Both the position numbers and the translations under genes were made by a program. The notes beneath the pieces are model-generated. The model saw only the letters and a program-made list of their open reading frames with translations. It did not search any database and was not told the origin of the DNA. A DNA stretch of 28,183 nucleotides, taken from positions 1-28,183 of the IMG/VR virus record IMGVR_UViG_3300008448_000469. One strand, written 5' to 3'. Each line of letters starts with the position of its first letter. The stretch's first letter is position 1. This document shows positions 1 through 6,684 of the stretch, one piece after another. This DNA is from a virus.

Positions 1-322
1 CAAGCGGTGCTGCACTTTCGCGTCCCAGATTTAAGCGAGGGGCGCTCTCACCTATGCGGATAGTTTCGGTATTACGGGGAGTGTTCTGCGCTTCGCCGTA
101 ATAACGACCGCCAATATTCTGCCCTGTAGCGCTGGTAGCTCCGCGGCGTTCCCGTAACCCTAAAGTAGGCTGGACGGCACGAGTCGCAGCAGCGGGTTTA
201 GCAGCGGGTTTTAAAATGCCGCTTTCAACCAAACCACGTCCAAAAACTTTAAGAACATCTTGTACGTCGGCACCCATACCCTGAAGGGCTCGTAACCCCT
301 CGTCTAAATTGCGAAGTCCCAT
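1..322 (-). CDS. Partial gene of unknown function, cut by left edge
   Basis: A minus-strand frame stays open from ATG at 322 to the edge of the window (107 complete codons, no stop). It begins MGLRNLDEGLRALQGMG and then has an Ala/Pro-rich stretch (KPAAKPAAATRAV) and a Gly/Arg/Asn-rich part. An in-frame TGA lies at 341-343 and no other start follows it, so 322 is the start. No clear ribosome site is visible. It lies 35 nt downstream of the 206-residue gene in the same direction and probably belongs to the same late transcript. The composition resembles virion-associated proteins, but I do not recognise a family; the C-terminus is outside the window. Confidence 0.6.
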   Translation of the reverse strand, partial: MGLRNLDEGLRALQGMGADVQDVLKVFGRGLVESGILKPAAKPAAATRAVQPTLGLRERRGATSATGQNIGGRYYGEAQNTPRNTETIRIGESAPRLNLGRESAAPL

Positions 323-357
323 TAGGCCGACATACTGCTCTCACATAAATATAGCGT

Positions 358-978
358 CTATCTCCAATTTGCGTAAAAGTATAGGCGGTCTGCCCTTGAA
401 ACATCGGGAGGTCCGGGGATAGCTTGAATAAATTCTCCGCCACTGCGCTCAAACCGATAACGAGCTGCCACGGGGTCCCGGTAGTTCGGGATATACAACA
501 TGTGCGCTAAACGATCACATTCATAAAGATAATTTTCTCGCCAAATTTTTGCTGTTTCCCTTTTGTCTTGAATATTAATTGAACGACTAACATCGCCCAA
601 AATAGTTTCTTGCCGACTGGTTGCACGACCAGTTGCAAGCTCTGTTAATCGCTCTGCTTCTTCGCAGCGTTCGACCTGCTGAACAATTTTGTCGAAATAA
701 AACTCACTAGGAACGCTATTACAAGCTTCCATCAAGCGAGCGTAATCGCCCGCAGGAACTGTCGCTATGTTGTACCCTAAGTGATATGCAACACGACTAA
801 AGTTAAAGTCATCTAACCTGTACCCAAACGTTTGCGCCGGGTTGCGGGTTATCTGATTAATTGCTGCGTATACAACTTCACGCTTAGTTGCGTCAGTCGT
901 ATCCGGCTGAAAAACAACACCCTGCTGAGCTAAATAACCCTGGATTTGCTCCAGTTCTTGCGGACTTAACTGGGCCAC
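358..978 (-). CDS. Unknown protein, probable virion or tail-related gene
   Basis: A 206-residue protein starting MAQLSPQELEQIQGYLAQQG and ending in ANWR. It is soluble, largely helical in appearance, charged, and rich in Arg/Tyr toward the C-terminus (MLYIPNYRDPVAARYRF). There is no signal peptide or membrane segment. It follows the helix-hairpin-helix gene by 22 nt and precedes the gene at the left edge, so it sits at the downstream end of the structural cluster. Placement after capsid genes would fit a head-completion or tail protein, but that is inference from position only; no family is recognised. Confidence 0.7.
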   Translation of the reverse strand: MAQLSPQELEQIQGYLAQQGVVFQPDTTDATKREVVYAAINQITRNPAQTFGYRLDDFNFSRVAYHLGYNIATVPAGDYARLMEACNSVPSEFYFDKIVQQVERCEEAERLTELATGRATSRQETILGDVSRSINIQDKRETAKIWRENYLYECDRLAHMLYIPNYRDPVAARYRFERSGGEFIQAIPGPPDVSRADRLYFYANWR

Positions 979-1000
979 AGCTCAGCAGGCGTTCTTTACA

Positions 1001-1459
1001 TCATTCTACGTAAACATTGCCGCTTTCCAAAACTTCATCCCAGTTAACACTTTTGATCGCTTTCAGTTGATCCAGTTTGGTGAAGCGTTCACCAGGGAGA
1101 GACTGCTGAAGCTCTTTAATCTCAGTAGCAGTTTTAATCCCCACTCCTTTAAGAACTTGAGTCAGGAGCTGAGGAGGAGCGCTGTTGAGATTGACGCGGT
1201 TGAAGGCCGGCACCTCCGGCTTAACAAGTTGCCGACCACGCCGCTGCTTAACGCCTTTTTCCTCCGGTTCAGGTTCTTTAACTTCCTCTAAAACCTGATT
1301 CTTGTATGCAAAAAACACCTTCCCCGTGGTGATGGAGCGAACCATAAAGTACTCGCCATCATCGTGAGAACTCAAAACTTCAATTTTTACGCCATTTGGA
1401 GTGTAGGTAAATTCTTTGATTTGAGTCACAGTCATTATGTGAACAGTATCTGAAGTCAT
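1001..1459 (-). CDS. Helix-hairpin-helix (ComEA-like) domain protein
   Basis: A 152-residue protein. The N-terminal half (about 1-60) looks like a small beta-rich domain (FTYTPNGVKIEVLSSHDDGEYFMVRS), followed by a charged linker rich in Glu and Lys/Arg (about 58-80). The C-terminal half (about 88-150) matches the helix-hairpin-helix pattern of ComEA-type proteins: VNLNSAPPQLLTQVLKGVGI, then KTATEI. HhH domains usually bind DNA without sequence specificity. In a phage structural region this could act on DNA in packaging or in the head-tail connector, which is inference. A second Met at residue 9 is an alternative start. The motif ACTGTCA lies 12 nt before the start codon. Confidence 0.75.
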   Translation of the reverse strand: MTSDTVHIMTVTQIKEFTYTPNGVKIEVLSSHDDGEYFMVRSITTGKVFFAYKNQVLEEVKEPEPEEKGVKQRRGRQLVKPEVPAFNRVNLNSAPPQLLTQVLKGVGIKTATEIKELQQSLPGERFTKLDQLKAIKSVNWDEVLESGNVYVE

Positions 1460-1499
1460 CTTACCCTAAACTGACAGTAGGTGATACGTCTACAGGATC

Positions 1500-2000
1500 G
1501 TGCCGTTTAACTTTTCTGTACCTCGATTTCTACAGGTAAACCCGGCAACAAAAAGGATACTGTATGCCATTCCGTTTGTCGGGGACGCATTAAATGTAGT
1601 AGGAGAATATAAAAGAAACAGAGAAGCGGGCTTACCTGCGCCGGCTGCCACGCGGAGAGCTGCTGCCGTTGGCGGAGCTGGCATCGCAGCAAGTGCTGTA
1701 CCTCCTGCGGATATTCTTACGGTTGCACCAGATGTAGTGCGTTATTCCGCTCAACAGTCCAAAACACCGCAGGCGGAAACGCGCAGAGATATTCACAGAG
1801 GGTTAGGCATTGCCGGCGGGGGATTTGCTCCAGAAGCGCTGGAAGCTACCGCAAATATGTTGGATTACATCAACCCAGAAGCTCTCAGTCGCAGCGTTGT
1901 GGATCTTATGGAATTAGGCAAAACCTACAGCCTGAATCCAGACGAACGCCTCAAGCAACTCAAACAAGATCTCTTAGATAAAGCCAGAAACATCCAATAA
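1500..2000 (+). CDS. Lone plus-strand gene, Ala-rich unknown protein
   Basis: A 166-residue protein from GTG at 1500, with AGGA 3 nt before it; an in-frame TGA at 1482-1484 excludes an earlier start. It is Ala/Gly/Pro-rich in the middle (AAAVGGAGIAASAVPPADI) and ends in a charged helical tail (DERLKQLKQDLLDKARN). It is flanked by minus-strand structural genes and is divergent from the helix-hairpin-helix gene. The only minus-strand frames in this stretch are short and look like shadows, so the plus-strand reading is preferred. The composition resembles that of the virion proteins at 19.4-21.7 kb. No family recognised. A weak -35-like CTGACA at 1471-1476 could serve it. Confidence 0.6.
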   Translation: MPFNFSVPRFLQVNPATKRILYAIPFVGDALNVVGEYKRNREAGLPAPAATRRAAAVGGAGIAASAVPPADILTVAPDVVRYSAQQSKTPQAETRRDIHRGLGIAGGGFAPEALEATANMLDYINPEALSRSVVDLMELGKTYSLNPDERLKQLKQDLLDKARNIQ

Positions 2001-2030
2001 AAAACCCCCTCCGAAGAGGGGGTCGAACAT
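2000..2030 (-). terminator. Rho-independent terminator after the structural gene ending at 2046
   Basis: Read on the minus strand, the perfect 7-bp stem CCCCCTC / GAGGGGG (loop of 4 nt) is followed at once by a run of six T. It lies 16-46 nt beyond the stop of the 289-residue structural gene. On the plus strand the tract of A lies before the hairpin and no T run follows, so the terminator works for the minus strand. It should end the abundant capsid transcript. Confidence 0.85.
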
Positions 2031-2045
2031 TCCGTCTGAAGTTTA

Positions 2046-2915
2046 TCAGGCGGGGCTGGTGGAGGTGAACACCGAAGACTCCACGATGCCGGCGGGTTGC
2101 AGAACAACGTCGTCGCGCTTGGGGGGTTCGTCGGGAACGAGCCAGCACACTTCGCAGATTGCGAGGGCTTTGTCTTTGCCAGACAGCTTACCGGCAGATG
2201 CACGATCGTCGTACACACCGGAAGCTTGGCCAAGACCGGACGCAGAGGCGCCACCCAGGTTCTGCACAGAGTACAGCTTGTAGGTGGTGTCAGTAGTAAC
2301 TGCGTGCATGTTCGCATCATTCCAAGCGTTGCTGGAATTGAACGAACCGTTTTCGATCCGGCTGCTGGCGCCAACAATGGTGGCGAAGAAACCACTGGTA
2401 GTGGGGGTGGTGTTAAGACCAACGCCCACGGCAGGACCCACACCCAGGGTGGGAGTAGCGGAACCGCCAGTAATACCACTGGAGATCACGTCGCCGCCGG
2501 TCACCCGCAGGCCCACACGGTACACATAAGCACCGGAAGGAACGGTAATACCGTTCGCAATATCGGTGCGAATGTCCTTGTGGTAATCGGGGGAAGGAAT
2601 GATCACACTGCCGTTAGCAAACGGAGCGTAATCAGCGCCGCCAGAGCCGTAAGGCGTGGCGTAGTACTCAAGTTGGTTAACGCTACCCAGAGCCTGGAAG
2701 GACAGGTCAACGTAACCAACAGCCTGTTGAGCGATCCAGCCGGGACGGAAGATCACGCCAACAGGGCCGCCCACGGGCTGGTTAGCCAGCGTCTGAGCAG
2801 TGCCGTTTGCGTTGAGGAAGTCTACAGACTTAGGTTCGTGCCAATACCGGAGAACGTTGGTGTAGTTACCGGGATAGATCTTCGTAACCGAGATCTGCTT
2901 AGGATTGATTGCCAT
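2046..2915 (-). CDS. Probable capsid decoration or other abundant virion protein
   Basis: A 289-residue protein beginning MAINPKQISVTKIYPGNY. It is rich in Gly, Ser, Thr, Val and Asn, has few long charged stretches, and has no membrane segment, consistent with a beta-rich virion protein. It has the strongest ribosome site in the window (TAAGGAGGT about 8 nt before ATG) and a strong terminator directly after it, both signs of high expression. It lies 17 nt downstream of the major capsid gene. In many tailed phages a decoration, cement or major tail gene holds this place. The exact role is inferred from position and expression signals; I do not recognise the family. Confidence 0.75.
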   Translation of the reverse strand: MAINPKQISVTKIYPGNYTNVLRYWHEPKSVDFLNANGTAQTLANQPVGGPVGVIFRPGWIAQQAVGYVDLSFQALGSVNQLEYYATPYGSGGADYAPFANGSVIIPSPDYHKDIRTDIANGITVPSGAYVYRVGLRVTGGDVISSGITGGSATPTLGVGPAVGVGLNTTPTTSGFFATIVGASSRIENGSFNSSNAWNDANMHAVTTDTTYKLYSVQNLGGASASGLGQASGVYDDRASAGKLSGKDKALAICEVCWLVPDEPPKRDDVVLQPAGIVESSVFTSTSPA

Positions 2916-2932
2916 CGTTAGTTACCTCCTTA

Positions 2933-3904
2933 TCAAGCGTTAAAGGAGTAAGCGATGGTCGAGAAATCAGCGTTCAGAAGTTCGAAACCTGCGTACAGGC
3001 TCCAAATCATCATGATAAAACGGCTGAAATCATCGTTGTTGTTCAACAGAACCTGAGCGTTATTACCGCCGATACCGACGCCAACGCTCTGGGGACCGAA
3101 GAACATACCAATCGCAGCTTCATAAGAAGCGGAGGTGCCGCCGATGCTCGCAGTCTGAGACTGAGAAGGCATGTTGGTGGATTCGAAGAAGCGGACGCCT
3201 TCGAACACAAAACCGGTCGGCATAATCGGCTCACCCGCCACAAAAGTGGCTTGGCCGAAGCCCTGACCCATGTAGATAGCAGCGTTGGGCTGCATCGAGG
3301 ACATCAGGGGGTTGATCTGACCGTTGCCGGGGTAACGAGCAACTTCACGGAAGTCACTGTTCTGGCGCAGGTGCATCAGGAAAGTAGGATCGCAAACGCA
3401 GCGATAGAAACCATCCTGATATGTAGGAACGTTGCGCTTACGCATGGATTTAACCACGCGGAGCAGATCGTCCTTAACGTCGAACTTAGCTTGTTCGGCG
3501 TTTGCGTAGGTGAGGCTACCGACAGCGAGATCGCCGGGGTAGTAGTAACCACCTTGAGAGTCAGAAGCCTGACCCTTAGAAACTGCTTTAAGGAGTTCGT
3601 TAATGAACACCCGGTCGCGCCAACGACGATAGTCGTCGAGCAGAGTCAGCGAACCGATTGACTGGTGGAACGCAGTCAGGTTGCCGGTGTCCAGCAAAAG
3701 ACGCTGCGCGGTGATCAGAGTCTCGCGAGCAATCTTGAAAGTGCTGGGCTGAGTGGGATCACTCGGATCCGCAGGACCAGTGTACTCGCGAAGGGTCACG
3801 AGCACTTTGTCCTTCACAATGTTCCGGCTGTTGGCAGTACCAATGGTCTGCTCAGCAGTGCGCTCCCGAGACTCTTTAGAGCCAGGATTGCCCCAGAAAC
3901 GATA
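2933..3904 (-). CDS. Major capsid protein, exon 3 (main exon)
   Basis: The reading frame from 3904 to the stop at 2933 encodes 323 residues beginning YRFWGNPGSKESRERTAEQT. An apparent TTG start at 3907 belongs to the intron and is not the true start: exon 2 joins in frame to give VQLDR|YRFWGNP. The protein has a charged N-terminal helix region, a long middle part (YYYPGDLAVGSLTYANAEQA) and a Gly/Ser-rich C-terminal part ending in AYSFNA. Size, position between scaffold-like and decoration-like genes, and general look fit an HK97-fold major capsid protein. Together with exon 2 the mature product would be about 370 residues, usual for the family. Identification as capsid is by recognition and context, without a database search. 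Confidence 0.8.
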   Translation of the reverse strand, partial: YRFWGNPGSKESRERTAEQTIGTANSRNIVKDKVLVTLREYTGPADPSDPTQPSTFKIARETLITAQRLLLDTGNLTAFHQSIGSLTLLDDYRRWRDRVFINELLKAVSKGQASDSQGGYYYPGDLAVGSLTYANAEQAKFDVKDDLLRVVKSMRKRNVPTYQDGFYRCVCDPTFLMHLRQNSDFREVARYPGNGQINPLMSSMQPNAAIYMGQGFGQATFVAGEPIMPTGFVFEGVRFFESTNMPSQSQTASIGGTSASYEAAIGMFFGPQSVGVGIGGNNAQVLLNNNDDFSRFIMMIWSLYAGFELLNADFSTIAYSFNA

Positions 3905-4816
3905 CAATTGTTACCCTAGAGGCTCTTTATCCTCTAGTTCTTGCAATTTACCATCCTGCAAGGTCAGACTATATCATCAAGAACACGTATGTGTGTTCTC
4001 GCTCCGCGCTCGTGCCGCCTTATCGCCTTCATCAACCAGAGGTATGCTAAGGCTCGCTTGGTACTCTCTTTTGCTTCGAGTATTGTAAGAAGAGAATAAC
4101 AAGGTGACTTTATGTCGCATCGAGGAGTGAACGTGAGGCCGGATTTTGGAAAGAAACTTGGGCATTTTCCCTCGTGAAATACGAACACGATAAGAAAATC
4201 CGTCTCTGTAAGGTTTAGCCTCTACTCCGGTCAGAGATTCAATCCATTCGCAAACTAGAAGAGCTTCTTCCAATGGACGGTAAAGATTTAAAATCCCTTT
4301 ATTGACCGCAGAGGTGGTCTTACCCACAGAACCATCATCCATCCAAAATACCGCGAGGGCCTCAAGGTCTAAAAGACTTAAAACGTCTTTAGTAAACGAT
4401 TTTTCCCCGTTTTTATAAAATAGAGCGCGAAGCTCTTTTAAAACCGGGTTAACAACCATAGCTTGACAAGAGAGATGACTGTTTTTAGTCCTCTCGTCAT
4501 AGACAAGCCTAGGCTCGCTTACAGATCCTCGTGTCCCCAGCTCTTCGTTTATTCGATTCATTTTGTAAATCAAATAATCTCGTTGAGCAGCCGAATGAGT
4601 AAAACTCAGATAAACGGAATTAGGACGTTCTTTTGGAATTCCTAAACAGCCGTCTCCGGCGACACAGGCGAGAGTAAAGAGAGGGAGCGAAGTCACAGCG
4701 GTAGTCGTTGAACCTTCCGATCATTTCGGATCGGCTTGGCTGCTGATTGCCCTTAAGCATAAAGCCTGGAGGGTTCCCAGCAATTCACGGAGTTTAAAGA
4801 CCGCTATCGCTAATTA
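3905..4816 (-). ncRNA. Group I intron with embedded LAGLIDADG gene in the capsid gene
   Basis: A 912-nt minus-strand group I intron. P1: the exon end GACCGT pairs with GCGGTC (U.G at the splice site). P10: the next exon TATCG pairs with CGATA directly before GCGGTC, and the intron ends in G. Conserved core: P element at 4771-4788 (GTGAATTGCTGGGAACCC), Q at 4738-4748 (AATCAGCAGCC), R at 4702-4713 (GTTCAACGACTA), S at 3967-3975 (GATATAGTC); R and S pair as P7. Near the 3' end are hairpins CTTGCA/TGCAAG (3940-3945 with 3957-3962) and CTAGAGG/CCTCTAG (3916-3922 with 3931-3937). The endonuclease gene lies between R and S. Confidence 0.93.
3977..4696 (-). CDS. LAGLIDADG homing endonuclease in group I intron
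   Basis: A 239-residue protein with two LAGLIDADG motifs, so probably a single-chain enzyme: LACVAGDGCLG at residues 9-19 and LEALAVFWMDDGS at 111-123, each with the catalytic acidic residue. Enzymes of this family cut a long site in intronless alleles, and repair copies the intron into the break. The start is GTG at 4696, just after the R element. The TGA stop at 3977-3979 almost abuts the S element (GATATAGTC), so the gene fills a peripheral loop without breaking the ribozyme core. The C-terminal tail (about 205-239) is basic and polar. Its likely target is the joined exon sequence around 4817/3904. Confidence 0.92.
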   Translation of the reverse strand: MTSLPLFTLACVAGDGCLGIPKERPNSVYLSFTHSAAQRDYLIYKMNRINEELGTRGSVSEPRLVYDERTKNSHLSCQAMVVNPVLKELRALFYKNGEKSFTKDVLSLLDLEALAVFWMDDGSVGKTTSAVNKGILNLYRPLEEALLVCEWIESLTGVEAKPYRDGFSYRVRISRGKMPKFLSKIRPHVHSSMRHKVTLLFSSYNTRSKREYQASLSIPLVDEGDKAARARSENTHTCS

Positions 4817-4952
4817 ACGGTCAAGCTGCACAGTCTGGCCGGGTTGTTTAGAGAAATCATGCACAACCACGGGCTCTGCTGCCATCTCAACGACGTAAGC
4901 CGGATGAGGACGGTAGAGTTCAGCACCGAGCAGCTTCGGAAAATCATTGTCG
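4817..4952 (-). CDS. Major capsid protein, exon 2 (N-terminal part)
   Basis: This stretch between the two introns encodes 45 codons in frame with exon 3: DNDFPKLLGAELYRPHPAY, then VVEMAAEPVVVHDFSK and QPGQTVQLDR. The first nucleotide completes a codon begun in exon 1. The downstream splice site is supported by P1 and P10 pairings; the upstream edge is placed after the terminal G of the first intron (TAACAAAACTG). It is easily missed because it has no start codon of its own and is too short to stand out. No stop occurs in this frame and the sequence reads like a normal capsid N-terminal arm. Confidence 0.85.
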
Positions 4953-5303
4953 CAGTTTTGTTACCCTAGAGGCTCTTTATCCCCTAGCTCTGCATCTTTA
5001 CCATAGATGCAGCTCGGACTATATCATCATCTGCGTGTTTAACACGAGATGTCGGGCGCTCGTGGGCGGTTCATCCGTTCTGGATTATTAAGCCTAGTCT
5101 CTGAACGTTCCATGTGTTCCCACATGGCTTCGCTGCTGATTCCCTCGATCCAACCGCACTGTTGGATCTAAAATCCTGTCCGGTTCTGTGACCGGGGTTA
5201 AATTTTCAAGGTTCTCAGGACAAGTCCTGATTGTTTGTGCTAAAGGAAGGGTTCCAGCAATTCACCCGATTACTGCATAAGCCTCACGACTTATGAGCGC
5301 CTA
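4953..5303 (-). ncRNA. Group I intron without endonuclease, near the capsid gene start
   Basis: A compact intron of about 340-351 nt with the same core elements as the downstream one: P at 5249-5267 (GGGTGAATTGCTGGAACCC), Q around 5127-5145 (AATCAGCAGCGAAGCC), R at 5095-5106 (GTTCAGAGACTA), S at 5017-5025 (GATATAGTC). The 3' hairpins are CTGCATC/GATGCAG (4990-4996 with 5006-5012) and CTAGGGG/CCTCTAG (4966-4972 with 4981-4987). The last 30 or so bases nearly match the other intron, so the two are close relatives. The 3' end after G4953 is well supported. The 5' end is uncertain, at 5292 or 5303. No endonuclease gene is present. Confidence 0.85.
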
Positions 5304-5314
5304 ACGACGAACAA
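5304..5314 (-). CDS. Candidate exon 1 and start codon of the major capsid protein
   Basis: A TTG codon at 5314-5312 lies 8 nt after a good Shine-Dalgarno GGAGG (5327-5323). Reading TTG TTC GTC GT and joining to exon 2 at 4952 gives MFVVDNDFPKLLG in frame. The alternative 5' splice site after 5293 has a better P1 (CTCAT with GTGAG) but breaks this frame. No ATG in the right frame with a ribosome site exists between the upstream gene (stop at 5410) and the intron. The exon is therefore probable but its exact end is a guess. Confidence 0.45.
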
Positions 5315-5322
5315 AGCGTCAA

Positions 5323-5327
5323 CCTCC
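5323..5327 (-). promoter_or_regulatory. Shine-Dalgarno site of the capsid gene
   Basis: GGAGG on the minus strand, 8 nt before the TTG at 5314. It is the only strong ribosome site between 5400 and 4817 and therefore decides the proposed start of the capsid gene. Confidence 0.55.
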
Positions 5328-5409
5328 GAAGAACTACATATGTACTTTAACCAATATTGTGCGAGCTTAAACTACATTTGTCGCATTTTTAGCGGTTATT
5401 TAAAACGGC

Positions 5410-6156
5410 TCACACAGTCTTCTGATTACTGGAATTGACTGTAGGACTGTACGTTCTCAACATAACCCGAACACCTTCAGGAGCTTGATGGTAGATAGAA
5501 GCGTAATTAGACACGTAAGTACCCGCTTTACCCCTGTAGATATACCGTAAAGCCGACGACATCAAACCCGGAGCCGAGCTGCGAACAGTTTCCGTAAACG
5601 TCTGGCAATAAACGGGAGGATTGTACTGCCACGAGGCACGAGAACCTGAAGTGTCGTTAGTGGGATTGGTAAGAATGCCACCTTCATACCTCCCGTGCGT
5701 TACACCTCCCCCAGTGCGGCCTTCCGCAGGCGTATTGCTGGCTGGAGTGTTGTATGGCGTGTAGTTCTGACTAGAAGGAGCTATACCGTTGAAATACGTA
5801 GATTTACCCGTCGTCCGCAAGCCAAATTGAGGCCCATACGACGTGGAAACCTTCACACCCGCAATTGTGGTTATTCCTAACGGTCTATACCCTTCATAAC
5901 TACTAAGAGCACCGCTAGGAGCGTAGTCAACGTCTTGATAATCTGTCCAATAGCCGGAAACAGCAGGTGGAACTGCTCGCCACGCTGTGGTGTTGTACCA
6001 AAGTCCGCTATTAGGGGCACCGGGAGTAACAATCCCTGTGTCGGCCCCTAAATCTCGAATACCTGAGCTTACAACTACGTAACTTTCGTAGTCTGGGCCA
6101 CTTTGGATGCGATGAGCGCCTTGATCGTACCGCCAGTTGCTTAAAGGTGCGTACAT
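5410..6156 (-). CDS. Unknown protein upstream of capsid gene, probable virion component
   Basis: A 248-residue protein starting MYAPLSNWRYDQGAHRIQSG. It is rich in Tyr, Ser, Thr, Gly and Pro with few Lys, and has no signal peptide or membrane segment; such composition is typical of beta-rich phage structural proteins. It is preceded by a 41-nt gap and followed by about 95 nt before the proposed capsid start. Its position between the scaffold-like gene and the capsid gene suggests a head protein (for example a minor capsid or fibre-like component), which is inference from position. No known family recognised. Confidence 0.7.
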   Translation of the reverse strand: MYAPLSNWRYDQGAHRIQSGPDYESYVVVSSGIRDLGADTGIVTPGAPNSGLWYNTTAWRAVPPAVSGYWTDYQDVDYAPSGALSSYEGYRPLGITTIAGVKVSTSYGPQFGLRTTGKSTYFNGIAPSSQNYTPYNTPASNTPAEGRTGGGVTHGRYEGGILTNPTNDTSGSRASWQYNPPVYCQTFTETVRSSAPGLMSSALRYIYRGKAGTYVSNYASIYHQAPEGVRVMLRTYSPTVNSSNQKTV

Positions 6157-6197
6157 TTAAGCGTCTAGCGGCTATTTACAGTATAAAGCCCCGAAAT

Positions 6198-6395
6198 TCA
6201 ACCCTCAGTGGCTTCCGAAGGCGGCGAAACTTCATCAACCGGCGTAATTTTCTGATTTAACGCCTGCATATCGGCACTAATGTTCTGCATGTCTTGCACA
6301 TACAGTTGTTTTAGAGCGTCAATTTCTTGTTTTAGCGATTCAATAGCCGCAGATGCGTCTGAAGAACCTTTATAACGACGATTTAAATTAGCCAC
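6198..6395 (-). CDS. Small coiled-coil protein
   Basis: A 65-residue protein beginning MANLNRRYKGSSDASAAIES. Residues 15-52 form a likely coiled coil with regular hydrophobic positions (IESLKQEIDALKQLYVQDMQ), followed by an acidic Pro/Ser tail. The start is GTG at 6395, overlapping the TAA of the preceding gene by 8 nt, which suggests translational coupling. Function unknown; a scaffold helper or virion adaptor is possible given the neighbours. Confidence 0.65.
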   Translation of the reverse strand: MANLNRRYKGSSDASAAIESLKQEIDALKQLYVQDMQNISADMQALNQKITPVDEVSPPSEATEG

Positions 6396-6594
6396 GCTCA
6401 GTCGTCTCCTTCTTTTTCTTAAATTTTACTGCTTTAGCTTTAGCAGCAGCACGTTTCTCTTTTGACTCGACCTTTTCAGGCAAATCTTTTTTTGTTTTAC
6501 GCTCATACTCGGCGACTTTTGCCTTAGACACGTCACCACGTTCGGCCATCGCGTGAAAAAGCCTGCGCTGGCTCTCTGATTTGAATGGTGCCAA
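6388..6594 (-). CDS. Small basic protein of the phage KSE.QRR.FHAMAERG type
   Basis: A 68-residue Lys-rich protein starting MAPFKSESQRRLFHAMAERG, followed by LPEKVESKEKRAAAKAKAVK. The N-terminal pattern (F-K-S-x-x-Q-R-R-x-F-H-A-M-A-E-R-G) is common to small phage proteins of unknown function, resembling DUF3008-type sequences. The start is TTG at 6594, since no ATG is available in frame before FKSE. The high charge suggests nucleic acid binding, but no activity is known. It overlaps the next gene by 8 nt. Confidence 0.65.
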   Translation of the reverse strand: MAPFKSESQRRLFHAMAERGDVSKAKVAEYERKTKKDLPEKVESKEKRAAAKAKAVKFKKKKETTERG

Positions 6595-6623
6595 GGGTTT
6601 TACTGACTCCTATACGTAATTTA

Positions 6624-6657
6624 GCAATAAAAAACCCCGCCAGTCACGGCAGGGTTT
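6624..6657 (-). terminator. Rho-independent terminator after the scaffold-like gene
   Basis: On the minus strand, ACCCTGCC and GGCGGGGT form an 8-bp stem (one G.U pair) around a 6-nt loop, followed by a run of T and ATTG. It lies about 30 nt past the stop at 6685. It separates portal/scaffold transcription from the small genes and capsid gene downstream. Confidence 0.85.
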
Positions 6658-6684
6658 GAGGTCTCTGTCCGAATATAGCCTAGC

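Noticed and set aside
1925-2479. Minus-strand frame of 184 codons overlapping the structural gene
   Set aside because: It is a Pro/Leu/Cys-rich alternative frame of the decoration-like gene that also crosses the terminator; it looks like a shadow.
2097-2921. Long plus-strand frame (274 codons) opposite the decoration-like gene
   Set aside because: It is antisense to a gene with a strong ribosome site and terminator. Its product is His/Arg/Val-rich in the way expected of the reverse frame of a Gly/Thr-rich gene, and it has no ribosome site of its own.
2909-3661. Plus-strand frame (250 codons) opposite the capsid gene
   Set aside because: It is a mirror of the capsid codon pattern, with no ribosome site and no recognisable motif; the minus-strand product is clearly the real one.
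3905-3907. TTG at 3907 as the start of the major capsid protein
   Set aside because: The TTG is the last three bases of the group I intron; P10 pairing and the in-frame exon 2 show that the protein continues upstream.
5375-5386. ATG at 5386 (ATG CGA CAA ATG TAG) as the capsid start
   Set aside because: It meets a stop after four codons and has no ribosome site. A splice after CAAAT would restore the frame, but no matching P1 pairing with a reasonable loop is present. The likeness to the exon 2 boundary (TGCGACAA) may be chance.
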